Source: Fodinibius saliphilus (GTDB lineage: Bacteria > Bacteroidota > Rhodothermia > Balneolales > Balneolaceae). Taken from it: a stretch of DNA of 64,000 bases. Shown here piece after piece: positions 19,536-27,929 of this stretch. Numbering within the stretch: position 1 is the stretch's first letter; every line of letters starts with the position of its first letter. A program made the position numbers and the translations under genes. Location: assembly GCF_005869845.1 (NCBI RefSeq), contig NZ_VAWF01000003.1, forward strand, positions 248,001-312,000. Reading direction: 5' to 3'. The notes beneath the pieces were generated by a model. It made no database searches. It had not been told where the DNA came from and saw nothing but the letters and a program-made list of their open reading frames with translations.

Positions 19536-22157
19536 ATGTCGTTATTAAATAAAAAAAATGCTTTTACCGTTCGGGACTACCTTTTTGTGGCGGTTGGTTT
19601 GCTATGTGGGTTTGCTTTCTTTTTAAGCTATCCCTCGCAAGAGCCCCGGACTGCTATTAAAATGGAGCTCGACAGAACATCAGCCAAAGTAAAGGCCGTC
19701 GAAAGTCTTAATAGTCTTGGTTATAATACTAAGAGTCTGGAATCTATTGTGACCTTTGAAGGGAATGATGATCTTTTGATAGCTCTCCAAGAGCATGTTG
19801 GACGGACCGAAGCTATTAAAAAGCTATCTGATTCCGTTCATCACGGCGTTCATCCTTTTTATTGGCAGATGAATATTATAAAACTTGGTGACAAAGAGAT
19901 CACGGATAGTGGGACGCCCAGATTTGATGAGCGTGCTTTGATTCGATTAAATGAAGAAGGCCAGTTTATTGAGTTTATCAATGCTAGCAAAGTATTACCA
20001 GATCGAACAGTAAATCGGGATGCTATTATTGCCTCTTTTGGAGCAGATCCTAATCTTAAATTGTGGAAAACTATTCCAGATTCAGCATGGAAAAGAATAT
20101 TACGTTTTGATGTTGACAGGGAGTATGCTACGAATACTACGAATAAGTCTGATGCATTGAATGCTCCGCGTTCAAAGGATCAGGGGCATACCTATACAAA
20201 AGAAAATATTGAGAAGTTAGCTGCTTATCATGTTGAGCAGAGTGGGTGGCGGCTGGATGAGTTAAAGCTAACTGATATCCAGATAGAAACCATCCATTCA
20301 CAAACAGTAGCAGTCGTTGAGTTCAAAAATAGGGCGCCTGCTTTGGGACAAAATGTGATTCTCGATCTTACCGTTTTACCAACAGGGGGTTTGGTTGAGC
20401 TCAAAGCTCATTATAATCCTAATAAGGAAGAGGATGAGAGCGTTGCCCTGCTATATCCGATATTCTTGATACGGGCGGGTATTATATTTGTCTTTATATT
20501 AGCAACAATAATTTTATTCTATTTCAGGATACGATTACGGGCTGTTGATACTAAGCCGGCATTAGTTGTGGGAGTTATTGGAGGGCTTATTGTAGCAGGA
20601 ATAATCTTTCTGCAAGAATGGGCTACGATTCCTTCATTACAGAGTATAGAGACTTCTGATATGGTTGGCAAAGCTTTCCAAATGGGCTTTTTCGGAGCTT
20701 TAAGTTCAATCGGATTCTTTGCTTGTTTTGCTGTAGGTGATTCATTGGTACGCCAGCATTGGCCCGAAAAACTATATAGCTATGATTATCTTAGGCAAGG
20801 CATGTTCTTCAACAAGCCTATAGGGGAGATGATTTTGCGGTCCGTGGTATTAGCATGTATACTGAGTGGGATTTGGAGCATGTTGCTGTCATTTATTCCC
20901 GGTTTGCATTTCAATATTGGTCGAACATTTTGGCATTTTGAAGCTGCCTGGCCTCCTATTTATCTATTTGTTAGTAGTGGCTGGTTCAGCCTGCTTCTTG
21001 TAATAGGCGTATTTTCAATTGTGGGTACACAAACCTATGCGATCTACAAGAATAAATGGCTGGCTGCAGTAGTGATGGTCTTGGGAGTAACTCTTATTCC
21101 TCCTTTTATTCAAGAGATGGCACCTACCCCATATGAATTTATTATATGCGGTATTTATGGAATTATTTTTACTGCGATCTTTCTGAAGTGGGATATATTG
21201 ACGACCCTATTCAGCCACTTCCTTTTTGTGTTGATGCTGGAATCATCCAGTGGGTGGATAACAACTCAGTCGCCGGACCTGTATGTTTTTGTCGTATTCT
21301 GTGGATTTTTAATATTCAATATTGTTGCCGGTATTCTATTTGTGACCAGGGGAACAGAGCGTCAGTCTTTGCCCCGTTTTGTTCCGGAATATGTAGAAGA
21401 GCTGGCCCAAGAGGAACGAATAAAACAGGAATTGGAAATTGCACGTGAGGTACAACAGTCTTTTTTACCGGTCCAAACACCCGACTTTAAAAACCTCGAT
21501 TTAGCAGCTATTTGTAAACCGGCATATGAAACGGGGGGAGATTACTACGATTTTGTCCAGTTGGATAACCACCGTGTGGCAGTAACGATTGGTGATGTGA
21601 GTGGAAAAGGGATACAAGCTGCGTTTTATATGACCTTTATTAAGGGGATATTGCATAGCTTGTGTCGAGAAATTGATTCCCCGGCAGAGGTGCTTAAAAA
21701 AACGAATCGCCTGTTTTGTGATAATGCGCCTCGAGGCACTTTTATTTCATTAGTCTATGGTATCGTAGATATTGAAAAAAACACTTTCCATTTTGCTCGG
21801 GCAGGTCATAATCCGATAATAAAAATTAATGGTGCTAGTGATGAGATCAAGGAGTTGCGCCCCAAAGGCATTGGTATCGGTTTAACGGATGGGCCCTCAT
21901 TTTATCAAAATATAGAAGAAGTTGAGCTAGAACTTTCAGAAGGAGATGTGCTGGCTTTATATACAGATGGTATTGTAGAAGCCTTGAATGAAGATCACAA
22001 ATTCTATGGTACTCGACGCTTAAATAGTACACTTAAGGACTATAAAAAGAATTCTGCCGGAGAGCTCCTGAAGGTGTTATCTCAAGATCTTTACACTTAT
22101 ATTGGAGAAGCCAAACAACATGATGATATGACCATGATTATTATAAAGCTTGATTAA
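19536..22157 (+). CDS. Membrane-anchored PP2C (SpoIIE/RsbU-type) phosphatase
   Basis: 873 residues when started at the ATG at 19536 (an in-frame TTG at 19515 is less likely). One N-terminal TM (about 12-30), an extracytoplasmic domain of about 270 residues with no recognised family, then about eight TM segments (about 310-610), a short linker helix (EERIKQELEIAREVQQSFLP), and a PP2C/SpoIIE phosphatase domain (about 640-873). Metal-binding acidic residues are in ETGGDYYDF, IGDVSGKG, LYTDGIVEA and QHDDMTM. Such enzymes dephosphorylate anti-sigma-factor antagonists in partner-switching pathways. No partner kinase or STAS protein lies nearby. Probably co-transcribed with the following thioredoxin. 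Confidence 0.88.
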   Translation: MSLLNKKNAFTVRDYLFVAVGLLCGFAFFLSYPSQEPRTAIKMELDRTSAKVKAVESLNSLGYNTKSLESIVTFEGNDDLLIALQEHVGRTEAIKKLSDSVHHGVHPFYWQMNIIKLGDKEITDSGTPRFDERALIRLNEEGQFIEFINASKVLPDRTVNRDAIIASFGADPNLKLWKTIPDSAWKRILRFDVDREYATNTTNKSDALNAPRSKDQGHTYTKENIEKLAAYHVEQSGWRLDELKLTDIQIETIHSQTVAVVEFKNRAPALGQNVILDLTVLPTGGLVELKAHYNPNKEEDESVALLYPIFLIRAGIIFVFILATIILFYFRIRLRAVDTKPALVVGVIGGLIVAGIIFLQEWATIPSLQSIETSDMVGKAFQMGFFGALSSIGFFACFAVGDSLVRQHWPEKLYSYDYLRQGMFFNKPIGEMILRSVVLACILSGIWSMLLSFIPGLHFNIGRTFWHFEAAWPPIYLFVSSGWFSLLLVIGVFSIVGTQTYAIYKNKWLAAVVMVLGVTLIPPFIQEMAPTPYEFIICGIYGIIFTAIFLKWDILTTLFSHFLFVLMLESSSGWITTQSPDLYVFVVFCGFLIFNIVAGILFVTRGTERQSLPRFVPEYVEELAQEERIKQELEIAREVQQSFLPVQTPDFKNLDLAAICKPAYETGGDYYDFVQLDNHRVAVTIGDVSGKGIQAAFYMTFIKGILHSLCREIDSPAEVLKKTNRLFCDNAPRGTFISLVYGIVDIEKNTFHFARAGHNPIIKINGASDEIKELRPKGIGIGLTDGPSFYQNIEEVELELSEGDVLALYTDGIVEALNEDHKFYGTRRLNSTLKDYKKNSAGELLKVLSQDLYTYIGEAKQHDDMTMIIIKLD

Positions 22158-22204
22158 TACGATAATGGTTGGCTGACCGCTATGTTTTCATAAAAAAACT
22201 GACA

Positions 22205-22705
22205 ATGAAGATACGTATTGTACTAATAATTGCTTTAATATTCTTTGGGATTAACTCGTTAGTTATAGGACAAACCCTGGAATGGGTCTCACTTGGTGAA
22301 GCCCAGGAAAAGGCTGCCCAAACGGGAAAAAAAGTATTTGTTTTTGCTGAGGCTGAGTGGTGTGGGTATTGTAAAAAGATGAAGAAAAAAGTCTTTCCCG
22401 AACCAGCGGTGGAAGAAACCATGAAAAAATATTTTCATTCTGTAAAAGTTGATATTGAGTCTAAAGAAAAGATCAAATTTGACGGAGAGATGGTATCGCA
22501 GCGTAACTTCGCACGAAGGTTTCGTATTCAGTCTACTCCAACAATGATTTTTATTGATTCGGATGGTAAAATTTTAGGTACCCAACCCGGTTATATGAGA
22601 GCCGAAATATTTGATAGTCTGTTATCATACATCGGTGCAGAGTACTACAAAAAGATGGGAATTAAAGCATATCTAAAAAAACAGGGAGTAAACATAGAAA
22701 AGTGA
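22205..22705 (+). CDS. Exported thioredoxin-fold protein (CGYC)
   Basis: 166 residues from the ATG at 22205, chosen because MKIRIVLIIALIFF...VIGQ is a proper signal peptide; the frame itself extends 12 codons further upstream. The active-site motif is AEWCGYCKKMKKKVF, followed by the cis-Pro loop STPTMIFID. Related in layout to the protein at 23390-23884: both begin the mature part with a short tryptophan-containing strand and have a long insert before the cis-Pro. Predicted periplasmic disulfide reductase or chaperone for a cysteine-containing partner. Confidence 0.82.
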   Translation: MKIRIVLIIALIFFGINSLVIGQTLEWVSLGEAQEKAAQTGKKVFVFAEAEWCGYCKKMKKKVFPEPAVEETMKKYFHSVKVDIESKEKIKFDGEMVSQRNFARRFRIQSTPTMIFIDSDGKILGTQPGYMRAEIFDSLLSYIGAEYYKKMGIKAYLKKQGVNIEK

Positions 22706-22779
22706 GTTTTTCTGATGTAATCGTCTCTCGTAATTAATATATTTGCAGTGATTTAGAAATTACCATCAATAATAGCGTT

Positions 22780-23436
22780 ATGGTACTGAGCCAAGCAGTT
22801 GAAGATTATTTGAAGACCATATATACCCTGGAAGCCGATGGAAGCAAGGCTACAACTACGAAGATTGCTGATTCCTTGGAAGTATCATCTGCATCGGCTA
22901 CGAATATGGTTAAAAGACTGTCGAAAATGGGGTTGGTCGATTATGAATCTTATAAAGGTGCCTCTCTTACAAAATCCGGTAAAAAAATTGCTCTTGAGAT
23001 TATACGCCACCATCGCTTGTTGGAGCTATACCTATTAGAAGTAATGGGTTACTCTTGGGATGAGGTGCACGAAGAAGCAGAAAAGTTGGAGCACCATATA
23101 TCGGAACGTTTTGAAGATAAAATTGCGAAACTGCTTGATGATCCTACCCACGACCCACATGGCGACCCTATTCCGACTAAAGAAGGGTTAATGCCAGAGA
23201 TGAATGCTCAGCCTTTAAACAAGGTCGATATGGAGGAGGAGTATATGGTGAGTAGAGTGAAAGACCAAGACCCGGAACTGCTTCGCTATCTCGGTAAAAT
23301 CGGTTTGTTGCCGGGCATTAAGATCAAGGTTAAAGAGAAAGCACCGTTTGAAGGTCCGATTACACTCTTGGTTGAAAAAGAGGAGCAAGTTATTGGCCAT
23401 GAAGTAGCACGCAACATTTTTGTTGCTGAGCTGTAG
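22780..23436 (+). CDS. DtxR/MntR-family metal-dependent repressor
   Basis: 218-residue iron- or manganese-responsive regulator. Winged helix (residues 1-65, VEDYLKTIYTLE...TTTKIADSLEVS), a metal-binding dimerisation domain (66-140, with HHRLLELYLLEVMGYSWDEVH, EKLEHHIS and DDPTHDPHGDPIP), and a C-terminal SH3-like FeoA domain (150-218). Metal ligands at the usual positions (Glu/His of helices 5-6) are present. It is convergent with a TonB-receptor/thioredoxin operon on the other strand and overlaps its last gene by 47 bases. Whether it answers to Fe or Mn cannot be told from the sequence; the neighbours favour iron. Confidence 0.9.
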   Translation: MVLSQAVEDYLKTIYTLEADGSKATTTKIADSLEVSSASATNMVKRLSKMGLVDYESYKGASLTKSGKKIALEIIRHHRLLELYLLEVMGYSWDEVHEEAEKLEHHISERFEDKIAKLLDDPTHDPHGDPIPTKEGLMPEMNAQPLNKVDMEEEYMVSRVKDQDPELLRYLGKIGLLPGIKIKVKEKAPFEGPITLLVEKEEQVIGHEVARNIFVAEL

Positions 23437-23884
23437 CTTTCCGTACTTTTTGTAAGATCTGCTCAAGTTTTTTGGTTTTAAGAAAGCCTAAGGTGTGAAG
23501 TAAGTATTCTCCTTTAGCTGAGAGAATTACAATGCCGGGTACCGAGTTTATCTTAAACTTTTGTGCCAGCTTTACAGCCGAATACTTGTTCCCCTCATAG
23601 TTATATCTATTCTCGTTGCTATCTCGATTAATACGTGTGAAGATAAACGCACCCTTTGTGGTATTTGATAAGTTGGGGTAGGTTTCATTTTTCATTTTAT
23701 AACACCAGCCGCACCAAGGGGCCCATACATCAACAAAAATAAGTTTGTCCTTTTTCTGTGCGTCAGTAAGGGCATCTTCAAAAGAAAGCCATTGTATCTG
23801 TTGTGCACTGGCGGGGATAGTTGCCACTAAAACCAAGAGCAGCAGGATAAATCCCCAAAAATATGTGTGGTGAACTGGGTTCAT
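23390..23884 (-). CDS. Exported thioredoxin-fold protein (CGWC)
   Basis: 164 residues: signal peptide to about IPASAQ (28), active site WAPWCGWCYKM, cis-Pro loop INSVPGIVILSA. It starts 8 bases after the TonB receptor gene and is almost certainly in its operon. The 3' end (last 15 codons) overlaps the convergent regulator gene; the tail KATAQQQKCCVLLHGQ adds a Cys pair that is probably a by-product of that overlap. Likely a periplasmic thiol reductase serving the receptor or its ligand; the receptor itself has a CGVCG motif that could be its client (inference). Confidence 0.82.
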   Translation of the reverse strand: MNPVHHTYFWGFILLLLVLVATIPASAQQIQWLSFEDALTDAQKKDKLIFVDVWAPWCGWCYKMKNETYPNLSNTTKGAFIFTRINRDSNENRYNYEGNKYSAVKLAQKFKINSVPGIVILSAKGEYLLHTLGFLKTKKLEQILQKVRKATAQQQKCCVLLHGQ

Positions 23885-23892
23885 AACAGTAA

Positions 23893-26121
23893 TTATCTAA
23901 TGTTAAGACGTGCACCTATTGAAAAAGTACGCCCTATAACAGGTCCCCAGGTGTAGATAGTATCAAATTCAGCTCCAAAAGGGTTATTAGCATCAACAAG
24001 TGGGCTGCCCTGTGTATAATTGAAAATGTTTTCAACAGATATATAGGTTTCAATACCGAGGCCGTTTTTACTGTTTACGTTAGTGAACTCTTTTGTCACT
24101 TTGAAATCATGCGTAGCGTAAGTTGGAGACCACCGGTCGCGGCCAAAGTTTTGCACATAGTTATCGGGCATACGTTTCGGCCCCACCAAATTGCCGGTGT
24201 AGCTGGCCTTCAGGTCCCAGGATCGCTGCCAATAGGTCAGACCCCAAGAGCCGGTAAAGTCGGGGGCATAGGTGAGCGACTGCTTTTGGCCATTCTCTTT
24301 TGTGAACACATCCATTAGCGTGAAGCTCATGTTATAACTGATGGGCATAGCTGTAAAGTTTTGATCTGCTTCGATAGAAAAGCCCTGTGTTACGGAATGA
24401 CCATTCAGGTTTTCGTAAACAATAAGATTTGGATCTTGGTCGTAATCAGGGATGATCTTATTTGAAAAACGAGTAAAGAAACCATCAAGGCCTAATGTTA
24501 GCGGATTACCGGAAAAGGGCAGGATATGTTTTATGCTTCCTGTTATACTGCGTGATTGTTCGGGATCTAGATTCTCGGCAAAAACGACTTCTCTTGAGCC
24601 GGTTAAGGCTGCGTGATCTTCGGTAAATACATTAACGACCCGAAAACCGGTACCACCACTAATTCGAAAGGTTGTATTATTGCTTGTACTGTATTTTACG
24701 GAAAGACGGGGGGCTGTAACGAATCCATGTTCATCGTGATGATCGAGGCGGAGACCACCGAGTAGCATCAGACCATCATAGGTGAACTGACCTTGGGTAA
24801 AGACACCGGGTATAAAGCGTTTATCAGTGCCATTGGAGGTAGCAGGGGTATTATCATCATACGTTTGGTAGCGTGCGGTTAGGCCGGTCAATAGCGTGAA
24901 ATGATCTTTAAGTGACTGGTCCCAGGTGACCTGCCCATATATAATACCTTGTTCTGCATCGTAGTGTTCTGGACCATAAAAACTATCTTGGCTGTGATAG
25001 GTGAGGGCTCCGCTAATTCGCAGCTGTTGATTTAACCCCGCCGGGCGATAATCAGTAAGTAGTTCAGCGCGCTCAGTATAAATCGATTCGCCATAGACTT
25101 GATTCGACCCACGAAGATCATCAGAGAAGGCCTTTACCCCGCCCGTTCGGTTTTCATTATAGTATTTAGTTGCAAAATTTAATCGTTGCTCACCATTTTT
25201 GCCTTTCAGAATACCTTTACCAAAAAGCGAAATTCGCGATCGTTTGGCAACATCATTAAAACTGTCGCCATTGTTATCAAAATAATTTTCCATGCGAACC
25301 GCATTACCACTAATAAAACCGCTAAGTTGACCAGCTTGGGGAGAAGCAGCAAGATTGATATTACTCTCCTTCGTACTTTTAGTATATGCGTCAACCGAAA
25401 ATGTAGGGGTATTCTTCGGATTCTTGGTAATAATATTTACAACCCCGCCTAGCGCCTGGGTACCGTACAGGGTAGATTGTGGCCCCTTTATTACTTCTAC
25501 CTGATCAATAATTGAAGGACTGATGCCATTTAGACCGTATACACTGGCTAATGCTCCCATAATAGGCATGCCATCGATAAGTACAGCAGTGTTTGGACCT
25601 TCAACACCATTAATGCGAATGGCATTGGTGCCACAAACGCCACAATTTAATTGAGTAGAGAGCCCGCTCACATTATCTATAAGATCCATAATGTTTGAGC
25701 TGGTTTTACCCTGCTGAAGGCGCTGCGGTTTAATAACAGCTACCTTTACCGGGGAATCCTTGACAAAGGTTTCACGCATGGTTCCAGTGACGACGACTTC
25801 ATCAAGTTGTTCCGTTTTGGCTTTAAGCTGGATATCAAGGTTAATCGTTTTCTCCTCTTGAATGGTAATCTCTTGACTATACTTTTTATACCCTACAGCT
25901 GAGACGACTATCGTATAAGTACCGGGAATAATATTGTTGATTTTGAAAGTACCATCGTTGTTGGAAGGAGTTCCTTTTTGGAGTTGGGTAATAATTACAT
26001 TGGCTCCTGCTACAGTTTTTTCATTATTGTAAATAGTTCCTTTTATGATACCACCAGATTGTCCTATAGCAACAATCGGGATTGTAATGAAAAGTATTAA
26101 TAGTATTGAGTAGCGAAACAT
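23893..26121 (-). CDS. TonB-dependent outer-membrane receptor 1
   Basis: 742-residue receptor: signal peptide (to IAIGQ, about 21), carboxypeptidase-regulatory-like beta-sandwich (about 24-105), plug domain (about 120-225; DEVVVTGTM then the cysteine motif NCGVCGTNAIRINGVEGP, then IEVIKGPQSTLYG-type end), and a 22-strand barrel ending FSIGARLNIR. The CxxC pair in the plug is typical of a subgroup next to iron/heme and copper genes. It is followed 8 bases later by a thioredoxin and preceded by its own operator region and the terminator of the PepSY gene. Ligand probably an iron compound (inference from the DtxR-like box and PepSY neighbour). Confidence 0.92.
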   Translation of the reverse strand: MFRYSILLILFITIPIVAIGQSGGIIKGTIYNNEKTVAGANVIITQLQKGTPSNNDGTFKINNIIPGTYTIVVSAVGYKKYSQEITIQEEKTINLDIQLKAKTEQLDEVVVTGTMRETFVKDSPVKVAVIKPQRLQQGKTSSNIMDLIDNVSGLSTQLNCGVCGTNAIRINGVEGPNTAVLIDGMPIMGALASVYGLNGISPSIIDQVEVIKGPQSTLYGTQALGGVVNIITKNPKNTPTFSVDAYTKSTKESNINLAASPQAGQLSGFISGNAVRMENYFDNNGDSFNDVAKRSRISLFGKGILKGKNGEQRLNFATKYYNENRTGGVKAFSDDLRGSNQVYGESIYTERAELLTDYRPAGLNQQLRISGALTYHSQDSFYGPEHYDAEQGIIYGQVTWDQSLKDHFTLLTGLTARYQTYDDNTPATSNGTDKRFIPGVFTQGQFTYDGLMLLGGLRLDHHDEHGFVTAPRLSVKYSTSNNTTFRISGGTGFRVVNVFTEDHAALTGSREVVFAENLDPEQSRSITGSIKHILPFSGNPLTLGLDGFFTRFSNKIIPDYDQDPNLIVYENLNGHSVTQGFSIEADQNFTAMPISYNMSFTLMDVFTKENGQKQSLTYAPDFTGSWGLTYWQRSWDLKASYTGNLVGPKRMPDNYVQNFGRDRWSPTYATHDFKVTKEFTNVNSKNGLGIETYISVENIFNYTQGSPLVDANNPFGAEFDTIYTWGPVIGRTFSIGARLNIR

Positions 26122-26159
26122 GTTGAGCTTATTAATAGTTATATAAATTATAACACAAG

Positions 26160-26192
26160 TTAAGGCTAGTCTAATTTTTAGTCAAGACTAAA
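26160..26192 (-). promoter_or_regulatory. DtxR-like box and adjoining perfect palindrome before TonB receptor 1
   Basis: Bases 26161-26179 match the DtxR/IdeR operator consensus (TTAGGTTAGSCTAACCTAA) at 12 of 19 positions, core AAGGCTAGTCTAA. Immediately next, 26177-26192 is the perfect palindrome TTTAGTCAAGACTAAA. Both lie 39-71 bases upstream of the receptor start, where a repressor would block transcription. The 14 bases 26175-26188 are also identical to the right end of the IS1595-like element at 33952-34607. Confidence 0.5.
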
Positions 26193-26233
26193 TATATATT
26201 TTATTAAAGCTATATGGTGTGGTATTCGTAAAT

Positions 26234-26268
26234 AAAAAAAGCTCCAAACCTGTATAGGTTCAAAGCTT
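26234..26268 (-). terminator. Terminator after the PepSY gene
   Basis: Read on the minus strand, AAGCTTTGAACCT pairs with AGGTTTGGAGCTT (three G-T wobbles) around a 4-base loop and is followed by T7. It separates the PepSY gene from TonB receptor 1, so the receptor needs its own promoter. Confidence 0.82.
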
Positions 26269-26291
26269 AAAAATGGAAGAACAAAGCTGAA

Positions 26292-27389
26292 TTATGCAGC
26301 TAGTCGTTCATTTCGTCTTTTTCGTTTAATCCTTTTCTTTTTTCGATTTCTTTTCTGCCAAATAATAAAACCGGTAATAGAAAGAACAGCGGGTGCTAAG
26401 CCAAAGAGGGAATAAAGTATCTTGATAATAAGACCTCCCCAGTTTCCAAAATGAAGAGGATAGGCAAAGCTAAGCAGGTGCATATAAATCGGTTGGTTCG
26501 CGATAAAAAAGGATTGCTCCTCTTTTCCATTTTGAGGATTGAACTGTACATAGTTTGAAAAGCGGTAATGAATAGGCCAGTCGGTATTCATATGACCATA
26601 GAAGGTGATATTGCCATTCGGTTGTTTGGGCATACTGATATAGGAAGGGGCGAAACCGGGATATAAGGTTTGAGCTTTATCCAATAGGTTATCGATAGAT
26701 GTGCTTACAGCCGGTGGATTAGGCATAGGTTCAGGGCCACCAGATTTAATATGAGTACCAACAATTATGAATAAAATGAGAGCCCCTGTTGCAGCAGTGA
26801 TAAAATTGAAAAGCAGTGCCCATACCCCGATGGTACGATGCAGTTCAGAGGAAGTAGATTGTACATCACGAAAGCGGGGACGAATTTTGAACGTTAGTAC
26901 TCGCCAAATAGCCTTCCGATAAAACCAGAAGCCGGTAATTAGAGAACCTATGAACATGATGGCTGCGATTAATAGAATCAGCTCACCCCAAAATCCGGAG
27001 TGTAAACTGTAATGAAGTTTAAGCATCCAGTGGGTGAAGCTGTTTTGGCTGTTACTGTCAAAAAGGATCTCGCCGGAGACGGGGTGGATGTATAGAAAAC
27101 GGCGGGTTTCGGGTCGGCGTATTTCTGCTTCAATTACGCGGTTGGCTCTTTTGGGAATAGATGTGAAGCGAAGATCCCAGTTTGGGTGTTTATTTATAAT
27201 TGAGGAATAAGCCTTATCAAGAGCGACCGGTTTAGAAGAGCTGGGTTGTTCAATGATCTCAGAATGGATAAAGTGATCAATCTCTTCATCAAAGACGATT
27301 ACCGAGCCTGTTAGTCCCATGATGAGTATAAAAATACCCGCTATAAGCCCTAGCCATTTATGGAAAGAAAGTAGTGTTTGTTTATTCAT
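26292..27389 (-). CDS. PepSY-associated TM protein (ferric/siderophore reductase-like)
   Basis: 365 residues from the ATG at 27389 (MNKQTLLSFHKWLGLIAGIF); the frame extends 29 codons upstream but that part has no membrane-protein character. PepSY_TM family: first TM with FHKWLGLIAG, then VIVFDEEIDHF, a periplasmic PepSY domain, WMLKLHYSLHSGFWGE followed by TM2, SELHRTIGVWALLFNF with TM3, and a last TM before a Lys/Arg-rich tail. The conserved His residues are likely heme ligands. Proteins of this group sit beside siderophore and heme receptors and have been linked to reduction of ferric-siderophores (e.g. FoxB, FpvG-type). Consistent with an iron locus. Confidence 0.88.
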   Translation of the reverse strand: MNKQTLLSFHKWLGLIAGIFILIMGLTGSVIVFDEEIDHFIHSEIIEQPSSSKPVALDKAYSSIINKHPNWDLRFTSIPKRANRVIEAEIRRPETRRFLYIHPVSGEILFDSNSQNSFTHWMLKLHYSLHSGFWGELILLIAAIMFIGSLITGFWFYRKAIWRVLTFKIRPRFRDVQSTSSELHRTIGVWALLFNFITAATGALILFIIVGTHIKSGGPEPMPNPPAVSTSIDNLLDKAQTLYPGFAPSYISMPKQPNGNITFYGHMNTDWPIHYRFSNYVQFNPQNGKEEQSFFIANQPIYMHLLSFAYPLHFGNWGGLIIKILYSLFGLAPAVLSITGFIIWQKRNRKKKRIKRKRRNERLAA

Positions 27390-27929
27390 AGAAATAAAAA
27401 AGCTTCCAAACCCTTCACGGAGTGGTAGACAGTGTTTTTTTAGGCGTTCTTGGTACTTTGGAATATCCTTTCCCAAGTAAGATAGGGCCTACTGTGATAT
27501 AGAAGAGTGATAATTTTTATTAAACTAGATCTCAATACATACACTATAAAAAAGTTGGTAGCTAGAGTTTAGGTCCAAAACAGTGATTTAAATTGTTCAT
27601 TTTAAAGCTGTTGCTGTGTTGTGTTTTTGCTAAAGCATGATTGTTAGAGTATAGCACACAACCATTTTCTATAGCTGTTCTAATTAGAGGGTGGTAAATA
27701 TAATTTATAATTGTTCTAAACAACAAGGTTTGCATGAGTTTTAATTTATCTTGGGTTTGGAGGTGAGATAGGGTTATTCTTTTTAGCCTATATAAATTCA
27801 AAGCTTTTGTGGATTGGCGTACTACTTACTTTGGAAAGGATGTCCGGGTATAAAGCTAAGAGTAATCTAATTTGCCGCTGAGTCGTTTTTTCAAGAACTT
27901 ATTTTAAAAGAAAAATGTTGACTTGATTT
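27390..27929. other. 540-bp divergent control region between PepSY and lipoprotein genes
   Basis: No convincing gene; the 79-codon minus-strand frame at 27562-27801 has no protein-like composition and its middle is the operator-like repeat described separately. If transcription to the PepSY gene starts near 27690, the message would have a leader of about 300 bases, for which I see no named structure. Confidence 0.55.
27704..27720 (-). promoter_or_regulatory. Operator-like inverted repeat upstream of the PepSY gene
   Basis: On the minus strand TTTAGAACAATTATAAA followed by TTATATTTA. The corresponding site before the HmuR-like receptor (33881-33897) reads TTTAGAACTATTCTAAA and is followed by the same TTATATTTA, so 24 of 26 aligned bases agree. 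The shared block looks like a promoter with an iron-type (Fur/PerR/DtxR-like) operator. Confidence 0.5.

Noticed and set aside
27562-27801. 79-codon minus-strand frame between the PepSY and lipoprotein genes
   Set aside because: No protein-like composition; it shares sequence with the non-coding promoter block before the heme receptor, so it is a frame across regulatory DNA.
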